Positions 1 through 8,596 of a stretch of DNA of 64,000 nt are shown in pieces. How positions within the stretch are numbered: the first letter of the stretch is position 1; each line of letters starts with the position of its first letter. The stretch spans positions 26,507 to 90,506 of the forward strand of contig JAPOQU010000093.1 in NCBI GenBank assembly GCA_026710545.1, given 5' to 3'. The position numbers were made by a program, and so were the translations under genes. The DNA comes from Gammaproteobacteria bacterium (GTDB taxonomy: Bacteria; Pseudomonadota; Gammaproteobacteria; Eutrophobiales; Eutrophobiaceae). Under the pieces are notes generated by a model. That model searched no databases. It saw nothing but the letters and a program-made list of their open reading frames with translations, and was not told the DNA's origin.

Positions 1-48
1 CGGGCGACCTTGTACATCAGCCTGGAGAGCAGGTGGTGCAGGCTGTCC

Positions 49-67
49 GGGGTCAGGGTAAAAAATC
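49..67 (+). repeat. Possible REP-like arm fragment at the window edge
   Basis: GGGGTCAGGGTAAAA here resembles the 17-base arm GGGGTCAGAGTAAAATC of the hairpin repeats at 57660-57726 and 63595-63661. No second arm is visible. On the minus strand a partial open frame runs from an ATG at 74 to the window edge (begins MPGFFTLTPDS). It is too short to judge and overlaps the repeat, so I do not call it a gene. Confidence 0.3.
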
Positions 68-89
68 CCGGCATTAAGGAAGACGCAGG

Positions 90-719
90 CTAACCATCGA
101 TGAGTCGGCGGACCCGGTTGAACCTGTCGGTGATGCTGCGGTTGTCGTGAGGTCTCGAAAATATCGCCACCAGCCGGCCACGGGGATCGACCAGGAATAA
201 TGACGCACCGTGGTCCACGAGGTAGTTTTCCTCACTCTCCGTTTTATCCAGAAAATAGGGTAGACCGATCTGGCCCGTCAGGTTTGCAATCTGTTCAGCC
301 GACCCCCCAAGTCCGATAAATGACGGATTGAACGAGGTGACGTATTGGTCCAGGCGCGCCGGAGTATCCCGTTCGGGGTCGACCGACACGAATACGGTTT
401 GTACGTTCTCTGCTTGCTCCAGTTGCCTGTGCACCTTGTCCATGACAGCCAGTGTGACCGGGCAAATATCGGGGCAGTGCGTGAAACCGAAGAACAGGAA
501 CGACCATTTCCCCTCCAGGTCGGTCAGGGTAAATGGATTGTTATTTTGATCGACGGCTGCGAATGCTGTCAGGGACTTGGGATTTGGCCAGAGCAGTCCC
601 GGGATGGCGGGTTCCGTCTTATCCCGCTGGTGCATGGTTGCAAGCACGCCGATAACGGTTGCCAGCACAACCACGCCTGCTACCATGAGGGCCATGTTAA
701 GTGATTGCCTGGTCATCAT
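90..719 (-). CDS. SCO1/SenC family copper chaperone
   Basis: This 209-residue protein has an N-terminal membrane anchor (about residues 10-28) followed by a thioredoxin-like SCO domain. The copper-binding pair is visible as C82 and C86 in FTHCPDICP, and the third ligand is H170 in LVDHGASLFLVDPRG. SCO proteins deliver copper to the CuA centre of cytochrome c oxidase, or act as thiol reductases, on the periplasmic side of the inner membrane. No oxidase genes are in view, so the partner cannot be assigned. Length and motifs are typical. The start is one of two adjacent ATG codons. Confidence 0.93.
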   Translation of the reverse strand: MMTRQSLNMALMVAGVVVLATVIGVLATMHQRDKTEPAIPGLLWPNPKSLTAFAAVDQNNNPFTLTDLEGKWSFLFFGFTHCPDICPVTLAVMDKVHRQLEQAENVQTVFVSVDPERDTPARLDQYVTSFNPSFIGLGGSAEQIANLTGQIGLPYFLDKTESEENYLVDHGASLFLVDPRGRLVAIFSRPHDNRSITDRFNRVRRLIDG

Positions 720-909
720 AGCGGCTTATTATAACTTAACCCGGATAATGCACCAGCGGATGGTCTGGGCGGATGGCGGGCTCGACGTCAAACCGGCGTA
801 ACATTGATAATATAAATTTCAGGTACTATAATCTCTCAGTTCACGTACCAGCCCGCTCAACCGCAACTTTGGGAGCTGGCTTAATTATATTGATAATCAG
901 GAAGTTATA

Positions 910-2340
910 ATGACAAAAAGAATCATTTTCAGCGCCCTGGCGTTCAGCTTGTTTCCCGTCCTGGGCTTTGCCGCGTCCAGTGATGGGCTGATAGTGCCTT
1001 ATGAGGGCACATTGCAGTTCAATGAGGCGATGCTGGTGTCGGCAATTGTGCTGGCGGTCACGTTTATCGGTATATTCACCGAAATGCTGCATGGGCTGGA
1101 ACGCATGAAAGTCGCGGCCGGCGGCGCCATTGTCATGGTCATTGTCGGGCAGGTGTACGGATTTTACACGCCGGAACTGGCCGTCAGGTCGATTGACTGG
1201 AACGTGGTTTTCCTGCTGGGCGCCATGATGACGGTGGTTGCCATCATGATCCCGACCGGCGGCTTCGATATGCTGGCCTACCGCATCGCCAATTTCAGTA
1301 AAGGGCGCCTGTATTTGTTGCTGGCCTTGATAGGCTCCTGCGTGACCGGCCTGTCGCTGTTGCTGGACAACGTGACCACGGTGGTAATTTTCGGCCCGCT
1401 GATTATCCTGATTGCCCGGGCGCAAAAGATCAACCCGATCCCGTACCTGCTGGCGGCGGCCCTGTTATCTGACACCGGCGGCGTCGCCACCCTGGTCGGC
1501 GACCCCCCGAACCTGATGATCGGTTCTGCGGCAGGTATTTCATTCAATGATTTTGCCTATCACATGGTGCCGCCGGTATTCATCGCCTGGGTAGGCGTGC
1601 TGATCCTGCTGAAATACCTGTTCAAAGAGGAGCTGGCGCAGACACCGGAAGATATATCCGATTATTCGGTAGAGTTAAAAGACAGGAAGGTCTGGAACGC
1701 GTCCCTCATCATCCTCGGGGTTATGGTCGTCCTGTTCATGTTCCACCATGCGCTGCACTGGGAGCCCTGGTTTGTCGCGGCGATAGGCATGGTGTCATTG
1801 ATGTATGTCTCCCGTAAAATCATCATGGATAATACCTTCGAACATGTCGAAATCACCCTGCTGGTGTTCTTTATTTCCCTGTTCATGCTGGTCGGAGGGG
1901 TGGAGCACAGCCGGTTTCTTATGTGGATCGGCCAGTTTATTACTCCGTATGTACAACAGGACCTGCTGATGGCGACCATCATCCTGATGTGGGTGGGGGC
2001 TGTATTGTCGGCGGCCATTGATAACATTCCCTTCACCGCGGCGATGATCCCCATTATTCTGAGTATGGAGACGGTGGGGATTAACGTCACGCCGCTGTGG
2101 TGGGGACTGGCCGTAGGCGTCGGCATGGGCGGCAACGGGACCCATATCGGTTCGACGGCGAACGTATTCATCGTGACGATTTCCGAGCGCCTGGCAAGAA
2201 ACGAGAACGATCCGAGCCTGCGCATCACTCCCGGACTCTGGTTCAGGAAAGGCCTGCCGGTCATGCTGCTGACCCTGGTGCTGTCCACGATCTTCTTTAT
2301 CGTGTTCTGGGACTTCCTGTCACGCCCTTTGGGGAGTTGA
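910..2340 (+). CDS. ArsB/NhaD superfamily (IT superfamily) ion transporter
   Basis: This 476-residue integral membrane protein has about 11-12 hydrophobic segments. It carries the signature loops of the ion transporter superfamily: LLLDNVTTVVIFGP and SDTGGVATLVGDPPNLMIGSAAG in the first half, and AAIDNIPFTAAMIP and GGNGTHIGSTANVF in the second, which mark the inverted repeat of NhaD, ArsB and the OCA2 P protein. It probably exchanges Na+ for H+ or moves an anion across the inner membrane; the substrate cannot be fixed from sequence. The first 22 residues look like a cleavable or first membrane segment. It appears monocistronic. Confidence 0.85.
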   Translation: MTKRIIFSALAFSLFPVLGFAASSDGLIVPYEGTLQFNEAMLVSAIVLAVTFIGIFTEMLHGLERMKVAAGGAIVMVIVGQVYGFYTPELAVRSIDWNVVFLLGAMMTVVAIMIPTGGFDMLAYRIANFSKGRLYLLLALIGSCVTGLSLLLDNVTTVVIFGPLIILIARAQKINPIPYLLAAALLSDTGGVATLVGDPPNLMIGSAAGISFNDFAYHMVPPVFIAWVGVLILLKYLFKEELAQTPEDISDYSVELKDRKVWNASLIILGVMVVLFMFHHALHWEPWFVAAIGMVSLMYVSRKIIMDNTFEHVEITLLVFFISLFMLVGGVEHSRFLMWIGQFITPYVQQDLLMATIILMWVGAVLSAAIDNIPFTAAMIPIILSMETVGINVTPLWWGLAVGVGMGGNGTHIGSTANVFIVTISERLARNENDPSLRITPGLWFRKGLPVMLLTLVLSTIFFIVFWDFLSRPLGS

Positions 2341-2366
2341 GAATTACGAATTAGGAATTCCTAATT
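2340..2366 (+). repeat. Small AT-rich intergenic element (AATTCGTAA type)
   Basis: Immediately after the transporter stop codon the sequence GAATTACGAATTAGGAATTC forms overlapping inverted repeats. A relative, CGTAATTCCCAATTCGTAA, occurs at 63672-63690. It may act as a terminator for either convergent gene or be a remnant of a small dispersed repeat. Confidence 0.4.
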
Positions 2367-2588
2367 AAACCACCGGTCCAGTTCGTCGGTTTTCAGTTCT
2401 TCAATCGTGTAGATATTGAAGGCCTTGTAAACCTTCCAGTTGTAAATCTTCGTCTCAATCTCCAGCGTTTCCATGGCGTCAGCCTGTTTCAGCCGGGCCT
2501 GGTATTTCCTGATCTGGCCGTCGGCGTAGTCATTGCAGCGGGTGATGAAATCACTGATTATTTGTTTCTTTTCCGTTTTACTGGTCAT
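2361..2588 (-). CDS. Hypothetical small protein, 75 residues
   Basis: This short, lysine- and glutamate-rich, apparently all-helical protein has no signal peptide or membrane segment. It ends in an acidic and aromatic tail (DELDRWFN). I do not recognise a family. It is convergent with the transporter gene and its stop lies in the small AT-rich element. A plausible Shine-Dalgarno (GGGAG, seen as ctccc at 2595-2599) lies before the ATG, and amino-acid composition looks natural, so it is probably real. Confidence 0.6.
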   Translation of the reverse strand: MTSKTEKKQIISDFITRCNDYADGQIRKYQARLKQADAMETLEIETKIYNWKVYKAFNIYTIEELKTDELDRWFN

Positions 2589-2614
2589 AATTTTCTCCCG
2601 GCTGATTAATCACT

Positions 2615-2639
2615 GGGGACAGATTTGAAATCTGTCCCC
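2615..2639. repeat. REP-like palindrome, family A
   Basis: This is a perfect palindrome with 12-base arms (GGGGACAGATTT and its complement) around one central base. Relatives lie at 23617-23640, 52712-52736, 54315-54339 and 57735-57759, always between genes. It lies in the 159-base gap before the Rieske oxygenase gene. Whether it acts as a terminator, a RAYT-type REP or both is inference. Confidence 0.85.
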
Positions 2640-2747
2640 AATGTCCACTGCAATTTTTTCAATATACATGGATTTCATGTATATTATTCAGGATAAAACC
2701 AACTGTATAATAAATCGGATTTTGGCTCATTTTGTCTGGGGGTTAGC
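2640..2747 (+). promoter_or_regulatory. Probable promoter region of the aromatic-degradation operon
   Basis: The AT-rich stretch before 2748 contains TTTTTTCAATATACATGG and several TATA-like hexamers, for example TATAAT at 2706-2711. The ATG at 2748 is preceded by GGGGGTTAGC, a usable ribosome binding site. No operator palindrome is evident apart from the REP-like element upstream. The exact -35 and -10 boxes cannot be fixed by eye. Confidence 0.35.
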
Positions 2748-3992
2748 ATGACAGAAAATGTAACACATACCTTACCTGATATCAGGTTGACCGATCACTT
2801 GCGTGAGATACTGGGACAGCTTGACGAATCCAATACTGAATTGAAGGATTGCATTTCCATGCCGCCGGCGGTATATACCTCCGAAGAGTGGTTCGAGTTC
2901 GAGAAGCGGGCTGTCTGGGACAGGGAATGGATCTGCGTGGGGCACGTGGGTACGATACCACAGGCGGGCGATTACGTGTCCGTTACGATCAACGAAGACC
3001 CTCTCCTGGTACAGCGGCGGGACGACGGCGGTGTGCGTGTCCTGTCAGCCGTGTGCCAGCACCGCGGTCATGTTCTGGGCGAGGAAACAGGCAATACCCG
3101 TGTCTTTACCTGTCCTTTCCATGGCTGGTCCTACGATGAAACGGGCAAGCTGGTCAGCGCCCCGGAAATGGACGCCCATGCCAGCCTGGGTGAATTACAG
3201 AAAAAATATTGCCTGCCGACATTGCGTACCGAGGTGTGGAACGGTTTCATCTTCGTCAACATGGACGGCAAGGCCAAACCTCTTGCCCCGCGCCTGAAGC
3301 GGCTTGGCAAGGAAATAGAAAACCATCACCTTGCAGAGATGGGCGGCGTGCCCACGGTGGACTGGGGACCAAGTCCGTGGAACTGGAAGTTCATGCACGA
3401 GAATGCCATCGAACCCCATCATACCTGGTACCTGCACAAGGGTCCCCACGACTTTGCTCCTTCCAAGCTGGCCACGTTCGCGGAATGGGACGATTTCGAT
3501 GACGGCGCCATATACCATCCTACCGGGTTCCTGGAACTGGACGGCAATTTTACCTCGGCTTTCAGCTGCCTGTTCCCCGTGATCGAGGGGTTGACCGAAA
3601 ATGAACGCAAGCGGGTAATGTTTGCCTGTATCCTGCCCAACTTGTTCTTCGGCTGTGTGCCCGACGGTTGTTTCTATTACTGCATACTCCCCCAGGGCGC
3701 CAACGCCATGACCATCCGGGTCGGTTTCGTCTATCCCAAATCCACCCTGCGCATGGATAATTTCGATATCATTTTCAAGGCTGTCGTCATGGGTCTGGAA
3801 ACGTTGAATGACCAGGATACCGGCGCCAACACCAACGTTCACAAGGGCCTGCGCTCACGGTTCGCGCCGCGCGGGCGTTACGCCCCGAAAGAGGCGACCC
3901 TGCCGCAGTTCAACCGCTGGCTGATTACGCGCTACAAGGCCTATGCGGCGGAGCTTGAAGGGCGCAAGCAGAAATCCAGACGGGTGGCTTGA
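2748..3992 (+). CDS. Rieske-type aromatic ring-hydroxylating oxygenase, alpha subunit
   Basis: This 414-residue protein has an N-terminal Rieske domain with C103-x-H105 and C122-x2-H125 for the 2Fe-2S cluster. The C-terminal catalytic domain shows the mononuclear iron site as E222-x2-H225-x4-H230 in HENAIEPHHTWYLH. The family inserts oxygen into, or demethylates, aromatic substrates and needs an electron-transfer partner. No classical reductase or beta subunit follows. The next gene is instead an NTF2-like protein (the beta-subunit fold) fused to CDGSH iron-sulfur motifs. It is the first gene of an operon with PCMH-type flavoproteins and a UbiD decarboxylase, suggesting a phenolic substrate. 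Confidence 0.92.
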   Translation: MTENVTHTLPDIRLTDHLREILGQLDESNTELKDCISMPPAVYTSEEWFEFEKRAVWDREWICVGHVGTIPQAGDYVSVTINEDPLLVQRRDDGGVRVLSAVCQHRGHVLGEETGNTRVFTCPFHGWSYDETGKLVSAPEMDAHASLGELQKKYCLPTLRTEVWNGFIFVNMDGKAKPLAPRLKRLGKEIENHHLAEMGGVPTVDWGPSPWNWKFMHENAIEPHHTWYLHKGPHDFAPSKLATFAEWDDFDDGAIYHPTGFLELDGNFTSAFSCLFPVIEGLTENERKRVMFACILPNLFFGCVPDGCFYYCILPQGANAMTIRVGFVYPKSTLRMDNFDIIFKAVVMGLETLNDQDTGANTNVHKGLRSRFAPRGRYAPKEATLPQFNRWLITRYKAYAAELEGRKQKSRRVA

Positions 3993-4015
3993 GGGGAAGT
4001 CGTAATTATATCGAT

Positions 4016-4768
4016 ATGAGTAATGAGCTTGCCGAAATAAAGGGACTGCTGGAAAAGCTGGATGCCAAGTTGACCCACCTCGAAGACGTGGAAGCGATAC
4101 AGCGGCTGATAGTCAGATACGCCAGGGGCTGTGACCGCGGCAATGACCCTGAAGCCATCGGTCCGTGTTTTGCCGAAGACGGCACCTGGGAATGCAAGGG
4201 ATTCGGCAAGTATCATGGCCGGGACAAACTGGCGCAAGGCCTGCACGGGATCGCCGGCGAAAAGATCTGGTGGTCGTTGCATTACATGATTTCCCCGTTG
4301 ATCGATATTGCCTCCGACGGTCTCAGTGCAACTGCATTCTGGTACCTGTGGGAATCGGCGACCGTGCCCAATCCCCATACCGACGAAGCGGAATCCCACT
4401 GGATTGGGGGCACTTACGATTGCCGCTGCGTAAAACAGGACGGGGGCTGGCTGTTCCAGTCCATGGAACTGAAACTGAACATGGTGAGTCCGTACGCAGA
4501 CGGATGGGTCAAGGCCAAATTCCTGGACGGCAGCCGGAATTCCCCTTACCTCATGAACCTGGAGCAAGGTGAGTATTACTGGTGTGCCTGCGGCCGCTCC
4601 AAAAACCAGCCGTTCTGCGATGGTTCCCACAAGGAAACCAGGCGCGAACCCATGCAGTTCACACTGGACAGATTCCAGCACGTGGCCCTGTGCGGTTGTA
4701 AATACTCGAAGACCAAACCCTGGTGTGACGGGTCGCACTTGAAGCTCAACCTGGACCAGGGTTCCTGA
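4016..4768 (+). CDS. SnoaL/NTF2-like domain fused to two CDGSH iron-sulfur motifs
   Basis: The 250-residue protein starts with a SnoaL-like (NTF2-fold) domain, about residues 20-160, of the type also used as the beta subunit of Rieske dioxygenases. It ends in two CDGSH motifs: C190-x-C192 with C201 and H205 (CACGRSKNQPFCDGSH), and C226-x-C228 with C237 and H241. Each should bind one 2Fe-2S cluster through three Cys and one His. Both ligand sets are intact. I infer a role as structural and electron-transfer partner of the Rieske oxygenase just upstream. An in-frame TTG at 3989 overlapping the previous stop is possible, but the ATG at 4016 gives the domain a natural N-terminus. Confidence 0.85.
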   Translation: MSNELAEIKGLLEKLDAKLTHLEDVEAIQRLIVRYARGCDRGNDPEAIGPCFAEDGTWECKGFGKYHGRDKLAQGLHGIAGEKIWWSLHYMISPLIDIASDGLSATAFWYLWESATVPNPHTDEAESHWIGGTYDCRCVKQDGGWLFQSMELKLNMVSPYADGWVKAKFLDGSRNSPYLMNLEQGEYYWCACGRSKNQPFCDGSHKETRREPMQFTLDRFQHVALCGCKYSKTKPWCDGSHLKLNLDQGS

Positions 4769-4771
4769 TCC

Positions 4772-6424
4772 GTGGTAACGAGAAGGAAATTCCTGACAAC
4801 ATCCGCCCTGGCTGCCGGCGCGCCCATGGCCGTGCATCCCGGGATAGTTGCAGCGGACCAGGCCCCTGAAAAACCCCTGCCGGAGTCTCTGACACCTGCC
4901 GAGTTCAACCGGGCTGTCGCGGAATTGCGCCGCGCCATCGGTGACGAGTGGGTGTTTACCGATGATGAAGGAGACCTGAGGACTTACCGGGACGTCTATT
5001 CGACCTTGCCCGACGAGGCAAACATGCCGTCCGCAGCGGTGGCGCCCAGGAGCGTTGAAGAGATCCAGGCCATCCTGAAAATTGCCCGCAGTTACCAAAT
5101 CCCGCTCTGGACCGTTTCCACCGGCAAGAATTATGCCTACGGCGGCCCGGCGCCCAGGAAACCCGGTTTTTTTGTTCTCGACCTGAACCGCATGAAGCGC
5201 ATCATCGAAGTCAATGAAGAGCATGGTTATGCCGTGGTCGAGCCGGGTGTCAGCTACTTTGAACTGTATAACTACCTGCAGCGGCGCGGCAGCAAGTTAT
5301 GGATCGACCCGGCGGCCCCGGGCTGGGGCAGCGTCCTCGGCAACCTGTTGGAACACGGCGCCGGCTACACGCCCTATGGCGACCACCTGCTGATGAATTG
5401 CGGTATGCAGGTGGTGCTGGCAGACGGCACTGTCGTCGAGACCGGCATGGGCGCCCTGTCAGGCTCTGCCACGTCCAGCCTGTACAAGTATGGCTGCGGG
5501 CCGTGGGTCGAAGGCATGTTCACCCAGTCGAATTTCGGCATTGTTACCAAGGTGGGAATCTGGTTGATGCCGGAACCCCCGGGTTACCGGCCTTACCTGG
5601 TGACGTTTCCGCGGGAAGAAGATCTCTACCAGATCACGGAGATCGTCGGTCCTTTGCGGCTCAATATGCTGATACCCAATGCGGCGACCACGGTGGGTCT
5701 GATCTGGGAAGCGGCTCCCAATGCTACCAGGAAACAGTATTACCGCGGTAAAGGTCCCATGCCCATGCGTCATCGCCGGAAGATGGCGCAAGACCTGGAT
5801 ATCGGCATGTGGAATTTCTATGGCGCCCTGTACGGGCCGGAACCGATCATGGACAACAACTGGAAAGTCCTGGAAGAGGCATTCCGCAGCATACCCGGCG
5901 CAAAGTTCTTCTTCGAAGGCGATCGGCCGAACGACCCGGCCTGGCGCTACCGTGTCAAGCTGATGAAAGGCGTGCCGAACATGACCGAGTTCAGCCTCAT
6001 GAACTGGGTAGGCAGCGGCGCGCATATCGATTTCTCACCGCGCTCTCCGGTAACCGGCGAGGATTCCATGAAACAGTTCACACTGATAAGGGACCGGGCG
6101 AATGAATACGGCTTCGATTATATCGGTGAGTTCCTGGTGGGATGGCGGGAACTCCTGAATATCTTCCAGCTCATATTTGACCGTCTGGATGAAGACGAGC
6201 GGCGCCGCGCCCACGAATGTTTCGGACACCTGGTCAACGATTTTGCCGAACAGGGGTATGGCGAGTATCGCACCCACCTGAACTTCATGGACGAGATTGC
6301 CGGCACCTATAACTGGAACGACGGGGCACTGTGGAAACTGCACCACAGGCTGAAACAGGCGCTGGATCCGGTCGGGATCCTGTCTCCCGGGAAGAGCGGT
6401 ATCTGGCCGGCTTCAAAATCCTGA
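4772..6424 (+). CDS. Tat-exported PCMH/VAO-family FAD oxidoreductase
   Basis: The 550-residue protein begins at a GTG three bases after the previous stop, with a twin-arginine signal (RRKFLT, then a hydrophobic stretch to about residue 28). It then shows the VAO-type FAD-binding domain and a C-terminal substrate domain ending in KQALDPVGILSPGKSGIWP, typical of p-cresol methylhydroxylase, eugenol hydroxylase and vanillyl-alcohol oxidase. These enzymes oxidise para-alkyl or allyl phenols at the benzylic carbon. The following gene is a cytochrome c, as in PCMH flavocytochromes, so electrons probably leave through it in the periplasm. Confidence 0.88.
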   Translation: MVTRRKFLTTSALAAGAPMAVHPGIVAADQAPEKPLPESLTPAEFNRAVAELRRAIGDEWVFTDDEGDLRTYRDVYSTLPDEANMPSAAVAPRSVEEIQAILKIARSYQIPLWTVSTGKNYAYGGPAPRKPGFFVLDLNRMKRIIEVNEEHGYAVVEPGVSYFELYNYLQRRGSKLWIDPAAPGWGSVLGNLLEHGAGYTPYGDHLLMNCGMQVVLADGTVVETGMGALSGSATSSLYKYGCGPWVEGMFTQSNFGIVTKVGIWLMPEPPGYRPYLVTFPREEDLYQITEIVGPLRLNMLIPNAATTVGLIWEAAPNATRKQYYRGKGPMPMRHRRKMAQDLDIGMWNFYGALYGPEPIMDNNWKVLEEAFRSIPGAKFFFEGDRPNDPAWRYRVKLMKGVPNMTEFSLMNWVGSGAHIDFSPRSPVTGEDSMKQFTLIRDRANEYGFDYIGEFLVGWRELLNIFQLIFDRLDEDERRRAHECFGHLVNDFAEQGYGEYRTHLNFMDEIAGTYNWNDGALWKLHHRLKQALDPVGILSPGKSGIWPASKS

Positions 6425-6441
6425 TGTGTTGAACATTCACG

Positions 6442-6822
6442 ATGACCGGATATCGACACGCAACCTTCCTGGCTGTCATGCTGTTGCTGGCAGGATGTGG
6501 TAACGATGACACTACGGGGACAGGTGAACAGGCGGACGGACACGCGGACACCCAGGTGACCTATCTCGACGGCAAGGCGTTGTTTGAACTGTACTGCATT
6601 GCCTGCCACGGCGCAGGGCCCGGGCACCCGGGGACCATGCGCCTGGAGGAGAGGATGAGTGCAGACCAGGCGCCTCTGCTTGACCGGGACAACCTGCCGC
6701 CGGACTATGTAAAACTGGTGGTGCGCGAGGGCTTCAAACTGATGCCGCCGTTTCGCCCCAGCGAAATCGACGATGCCCAACTGGACCTGCTGACTGACTA
6801 TATCACGGGAGACAATCACTGA
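6442..6822 (+). CDS. Lipoprotein cytochrome c, PCMH-type electron acceptor
   Basis: The 126-residue precursor has a lipoprotein signal with lipobox LLAGC (C19), then a class I cytochrome c domain with the haem motif C52-I-A-C55-H56. A likely axial methionine lies in KLMPPF near the C-terminus. In p-cresol methylhydroxylase the cytochrome subunit takes electrons from the flavoprotein, and the gene order here is the same. The lipid anchor would hold the complex on the periplasmic face of a membrane. Its stop codon overlaps the ATG of the next gene (TGATG), indicating translational coupling. Confidence 0.88.
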   Translation: MTGYRHATFLAVMLLLAGCGNDDTTGTGEQADGHADTQVTYLDGKALFELYCIACHGAGPGHPGTMRLEERMSADQAPLLDRDNLPPDYVKLVVREGFKLMPPFRPSEIDDAQLDLLTDYITGDNH

Positions 6823-8306
6823 TGGACATGGAAACGGTCACGTTATCACCCGAGGCCCGGGCCGTAGCCGGGCGAATACATAATATAAGAGACTATCTCG
6901 ACCTGCTGGCCGAGCACGGCCAGTGCATTACCTGGCCCGACACCGTAATGCCCGAACCCGACATCCGCAAGGTTGTCGTCGCGGCCGGGCGCGACGCCAT
7001 GACCGGCCCGGCTATCGTATTCGACAAGATCCGCGGTTACCCGGGCAAAAGACTGGTCGTGGGTGTGCACGGCAGTTTTTCCAATATAGCGCTGCTGCTG
7101 GGCAAGCCGAAAGGGACCAGCATCAAGGAATTGTTCTACGAACTGGCCGGACGCTGGGGCTCGGACACGCCGTTGATCAACAGGGTGGAACCGGAACATG
7201 CTCCGGTGCATGAAAACAGGGTTGAAGCGGGTATCAACCTGTATGACCTGTTGCCGCTGTACCGGATCAACGCCCTGGATGGCGGGTTTTATATCGCCAA
7301 GGCCAATATCGTCAGCCGCGACCCCCGCGACCCGGACAATTTTGCCAAACAGAACGTGGGGATCTACCGCATCCAGGTACAGGGTCCGGACCGGTTCACC
7401 CTGCTGTCAGTCCCGTCTCACGATATGGCGCAACAGATACTGATGGCGGAACAGGATGATGTCCCGCTGAAGGTCGCCGTGATGCTGGGCAACCACCCCG
7501 CCATGGCCATGTTTGCCGCCACTCCGGTAAATTACGATGAATCGGAATTTGCCTACGCCTCGCAGATGATGGGCAGCCCCATTGAACTGACCCGGTCCGG
7601 TAACGGCATGGATGTGCTTGCCGGCGCGGAGATGGTGATAGAGGCGGAACTGCTCAATAACCAGCGGTGCCTGGAAGGGCCGTTCGGGGAATTCCCGGGC
7701 AGCTACAGCGGCATCCGCCACGTACCCCTGTTCCGGGTGACCGCCGTTTCCCACCGTACCGATCCCATCTTTGAAAGTATTTATATCGGCAAGGGCTGGA
7801 CCGAACACGATACCTTGATCGGATTGAACACTTCTGCCCCCATTTATGCCCAGCTAAAGGAAAACTTCCCGGAAGTCGTTGCGGTGAACGCCTTGTACCA
7901 GCATGGCCTGACCGGGATTATCTCGGTGAAGAACCGGTTTGCCGGTTTCGCCAAATCGGTGGCCATGCGGGCGCTGGGGACTCCCCACGGCCTGATGTAC
8001 CTGAAAAACCTGATTATGGTGGACGACGACGTCGATCCCTTCGATCTTAACCAGGTGATGTGGGCCTTGTCCACGCGCACCCGCGCCAGCGATATCATCG
8101 TCATCCCCAATATGCCCCTGGTGCTCATCGACCCGGCCGCGGAGATCCCGGGGAAAGGCCATCGCCTGGTGATCGACGCCACCAGTTTCATGCCGCCCGA
8201 TCCCATCGGCGGCGATGCCAAGCTCGTAGCGCCCCCCACAGGTTCCGAGATCGATGACCTGGCCAAATACATTTTGCGGCTGCAAAAAGAGGCGGAAAAC
8301 CGGTGA
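6822..8306 (+). CDS. UbiD-family prFMN-dependent decarboxylase
   Basis: This 494-residue protein has the UbiD fold and conserved catalytic elements: R183 and the E285-x4-E290 pair in LEGPFGEFPGSYSG. UbiD enzymes use prenylated FMN made by UbiX to decarboxylate aromatic or unsaturated acids reversibly. The next gene encodes a VdcD-like small subunit, which points to the non-oxidative hydroxyarylic acid decarboxylase type (vanillate or 4-hydroxybenzoate decarboxylase, VdcC/BsdC) rather than ubiquinone synthesis. It is coupled to the cytochrome gene before it and overlaps the next start codon (GTGA). The matching UbiX gene is at 21419-21988. Confidence 0.9.
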   Translation: MDMETVTLSPEARAVAGRIHNIRDYLDLLAEHGQCITWPDTVMPEPDIRKVVVAAGRDAMTGPAIVFDKIRGYPGKRLVVGVHGSFSNIALLLGKPKGTSIKELFYELAGRWGSDTPLINRVEPEHAPVHENRVEAGINLYDLLPLYRINALDGGFYIAKANIVSRDPRDPDNFAKQNVGIYRIQVQGPDRFTLLSVPSHDMAQQILMAEQDDVPLKVAVMLGNHPAMAMFAATPVNYDESEFAYASQMMGSPIELTRSGNGMDVLAGAEMVIEAELLNNQRCLEGPFGEFPGSYSGIRHVPLFRVTAVSHRTDPIFESIYIGKGWTEHDTLIGLNTSAPIYAQLKENFPEVVAVNALYQHGLTGIISVKNRFAGFAKSVAMRALGTPHGLMYLKNLIMVDDDVDPFDLNQVMWALSTRTRASDIIVIPNMPLVLIDPAAEIPGKGHRLVIDATSFMPPDPIGGDAKLVAPPTGSEIDDLAKYILRLQKEAENR

Positions 8307-8545
8307 ACTGCCCCCGTTGCCAATCTGCGGAAGAACACCTGCGCACCGAATGCGAGGGCAGGGAAGGTGGTGAACTGGTCTGGACCGTATTTTACTGCCG
8401 GCGCTGTTCATTCACCTGGCGCGACAGTGAACCGGCAGAATCCATTGACTACGGCCTGCGGGAGGACTGGTTCCGCGCCGACCCGGACCATCCGGAAAAG
8501 TACGAGCAGAATATTCCGCCGGCAAAAACGGACGGGGCAGACTGA
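8303..8545 (+). CDS. VdcD/BsdD-like small subunit of hydroxyarylic acid decarboxylase
   Basis: The 80-residue protein starts at a GTG overlapping the UbiD stop. It has two Cys pairs, C3-x2-C6 (NCPRC) and a second pair in FYCRRCSFTWRD, forming a likely zinc ribbon. The pattern of a CxxC, a WTV-F/Y-C-xx-C core and a T/SWRDxEP tail is what I know from VdcD and BsdD proteins. These accompany UbiD-type vanillate/4-hydroxybenzoate decarboxylases and are needed for full activity, though their exact role is unclear. Its presence is the best evidence for what the neighbouring UbiD acts on. Confidence 0.8.
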   Translation: MNCPRCQSAEEHLRTECEGREGGELVWTVFYCRRCSFTWRDSEPAESIDYGLREDWFRADPDHPEKYEQNIPPAKTDGAD

Positions 8546-8591
8546 AAGCAGACTATTTCAGCCACAAGGACACAGAGATAACAGAGGTAAT
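8546..8591 (+). repeat. CACAGAG-type intergenic repeat before the second flavoprotein
   Basis: The text CAGCCACAAGGACACAGAG followed by ATAACAGAGG resembles the degenerate CACAAAG-CACAGAG intergenic element common in many proteobacterial genomes (from memory, not searched). It abuts the start of the next gene, which lacks the signal peptide its paralogue carries. Confidence 0.4.
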
Positions 8592-8596
8592 ATGAG

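Noticed and set aside
3941..5224. 427-codon open frame on the minus strand opposite the NTF2-CDGSH and flavoprotein genes
   Set aside because: It lies antisense to genes with clear motifs, and its product has no family features; GC-rich codon use makes long antisense frames common here.
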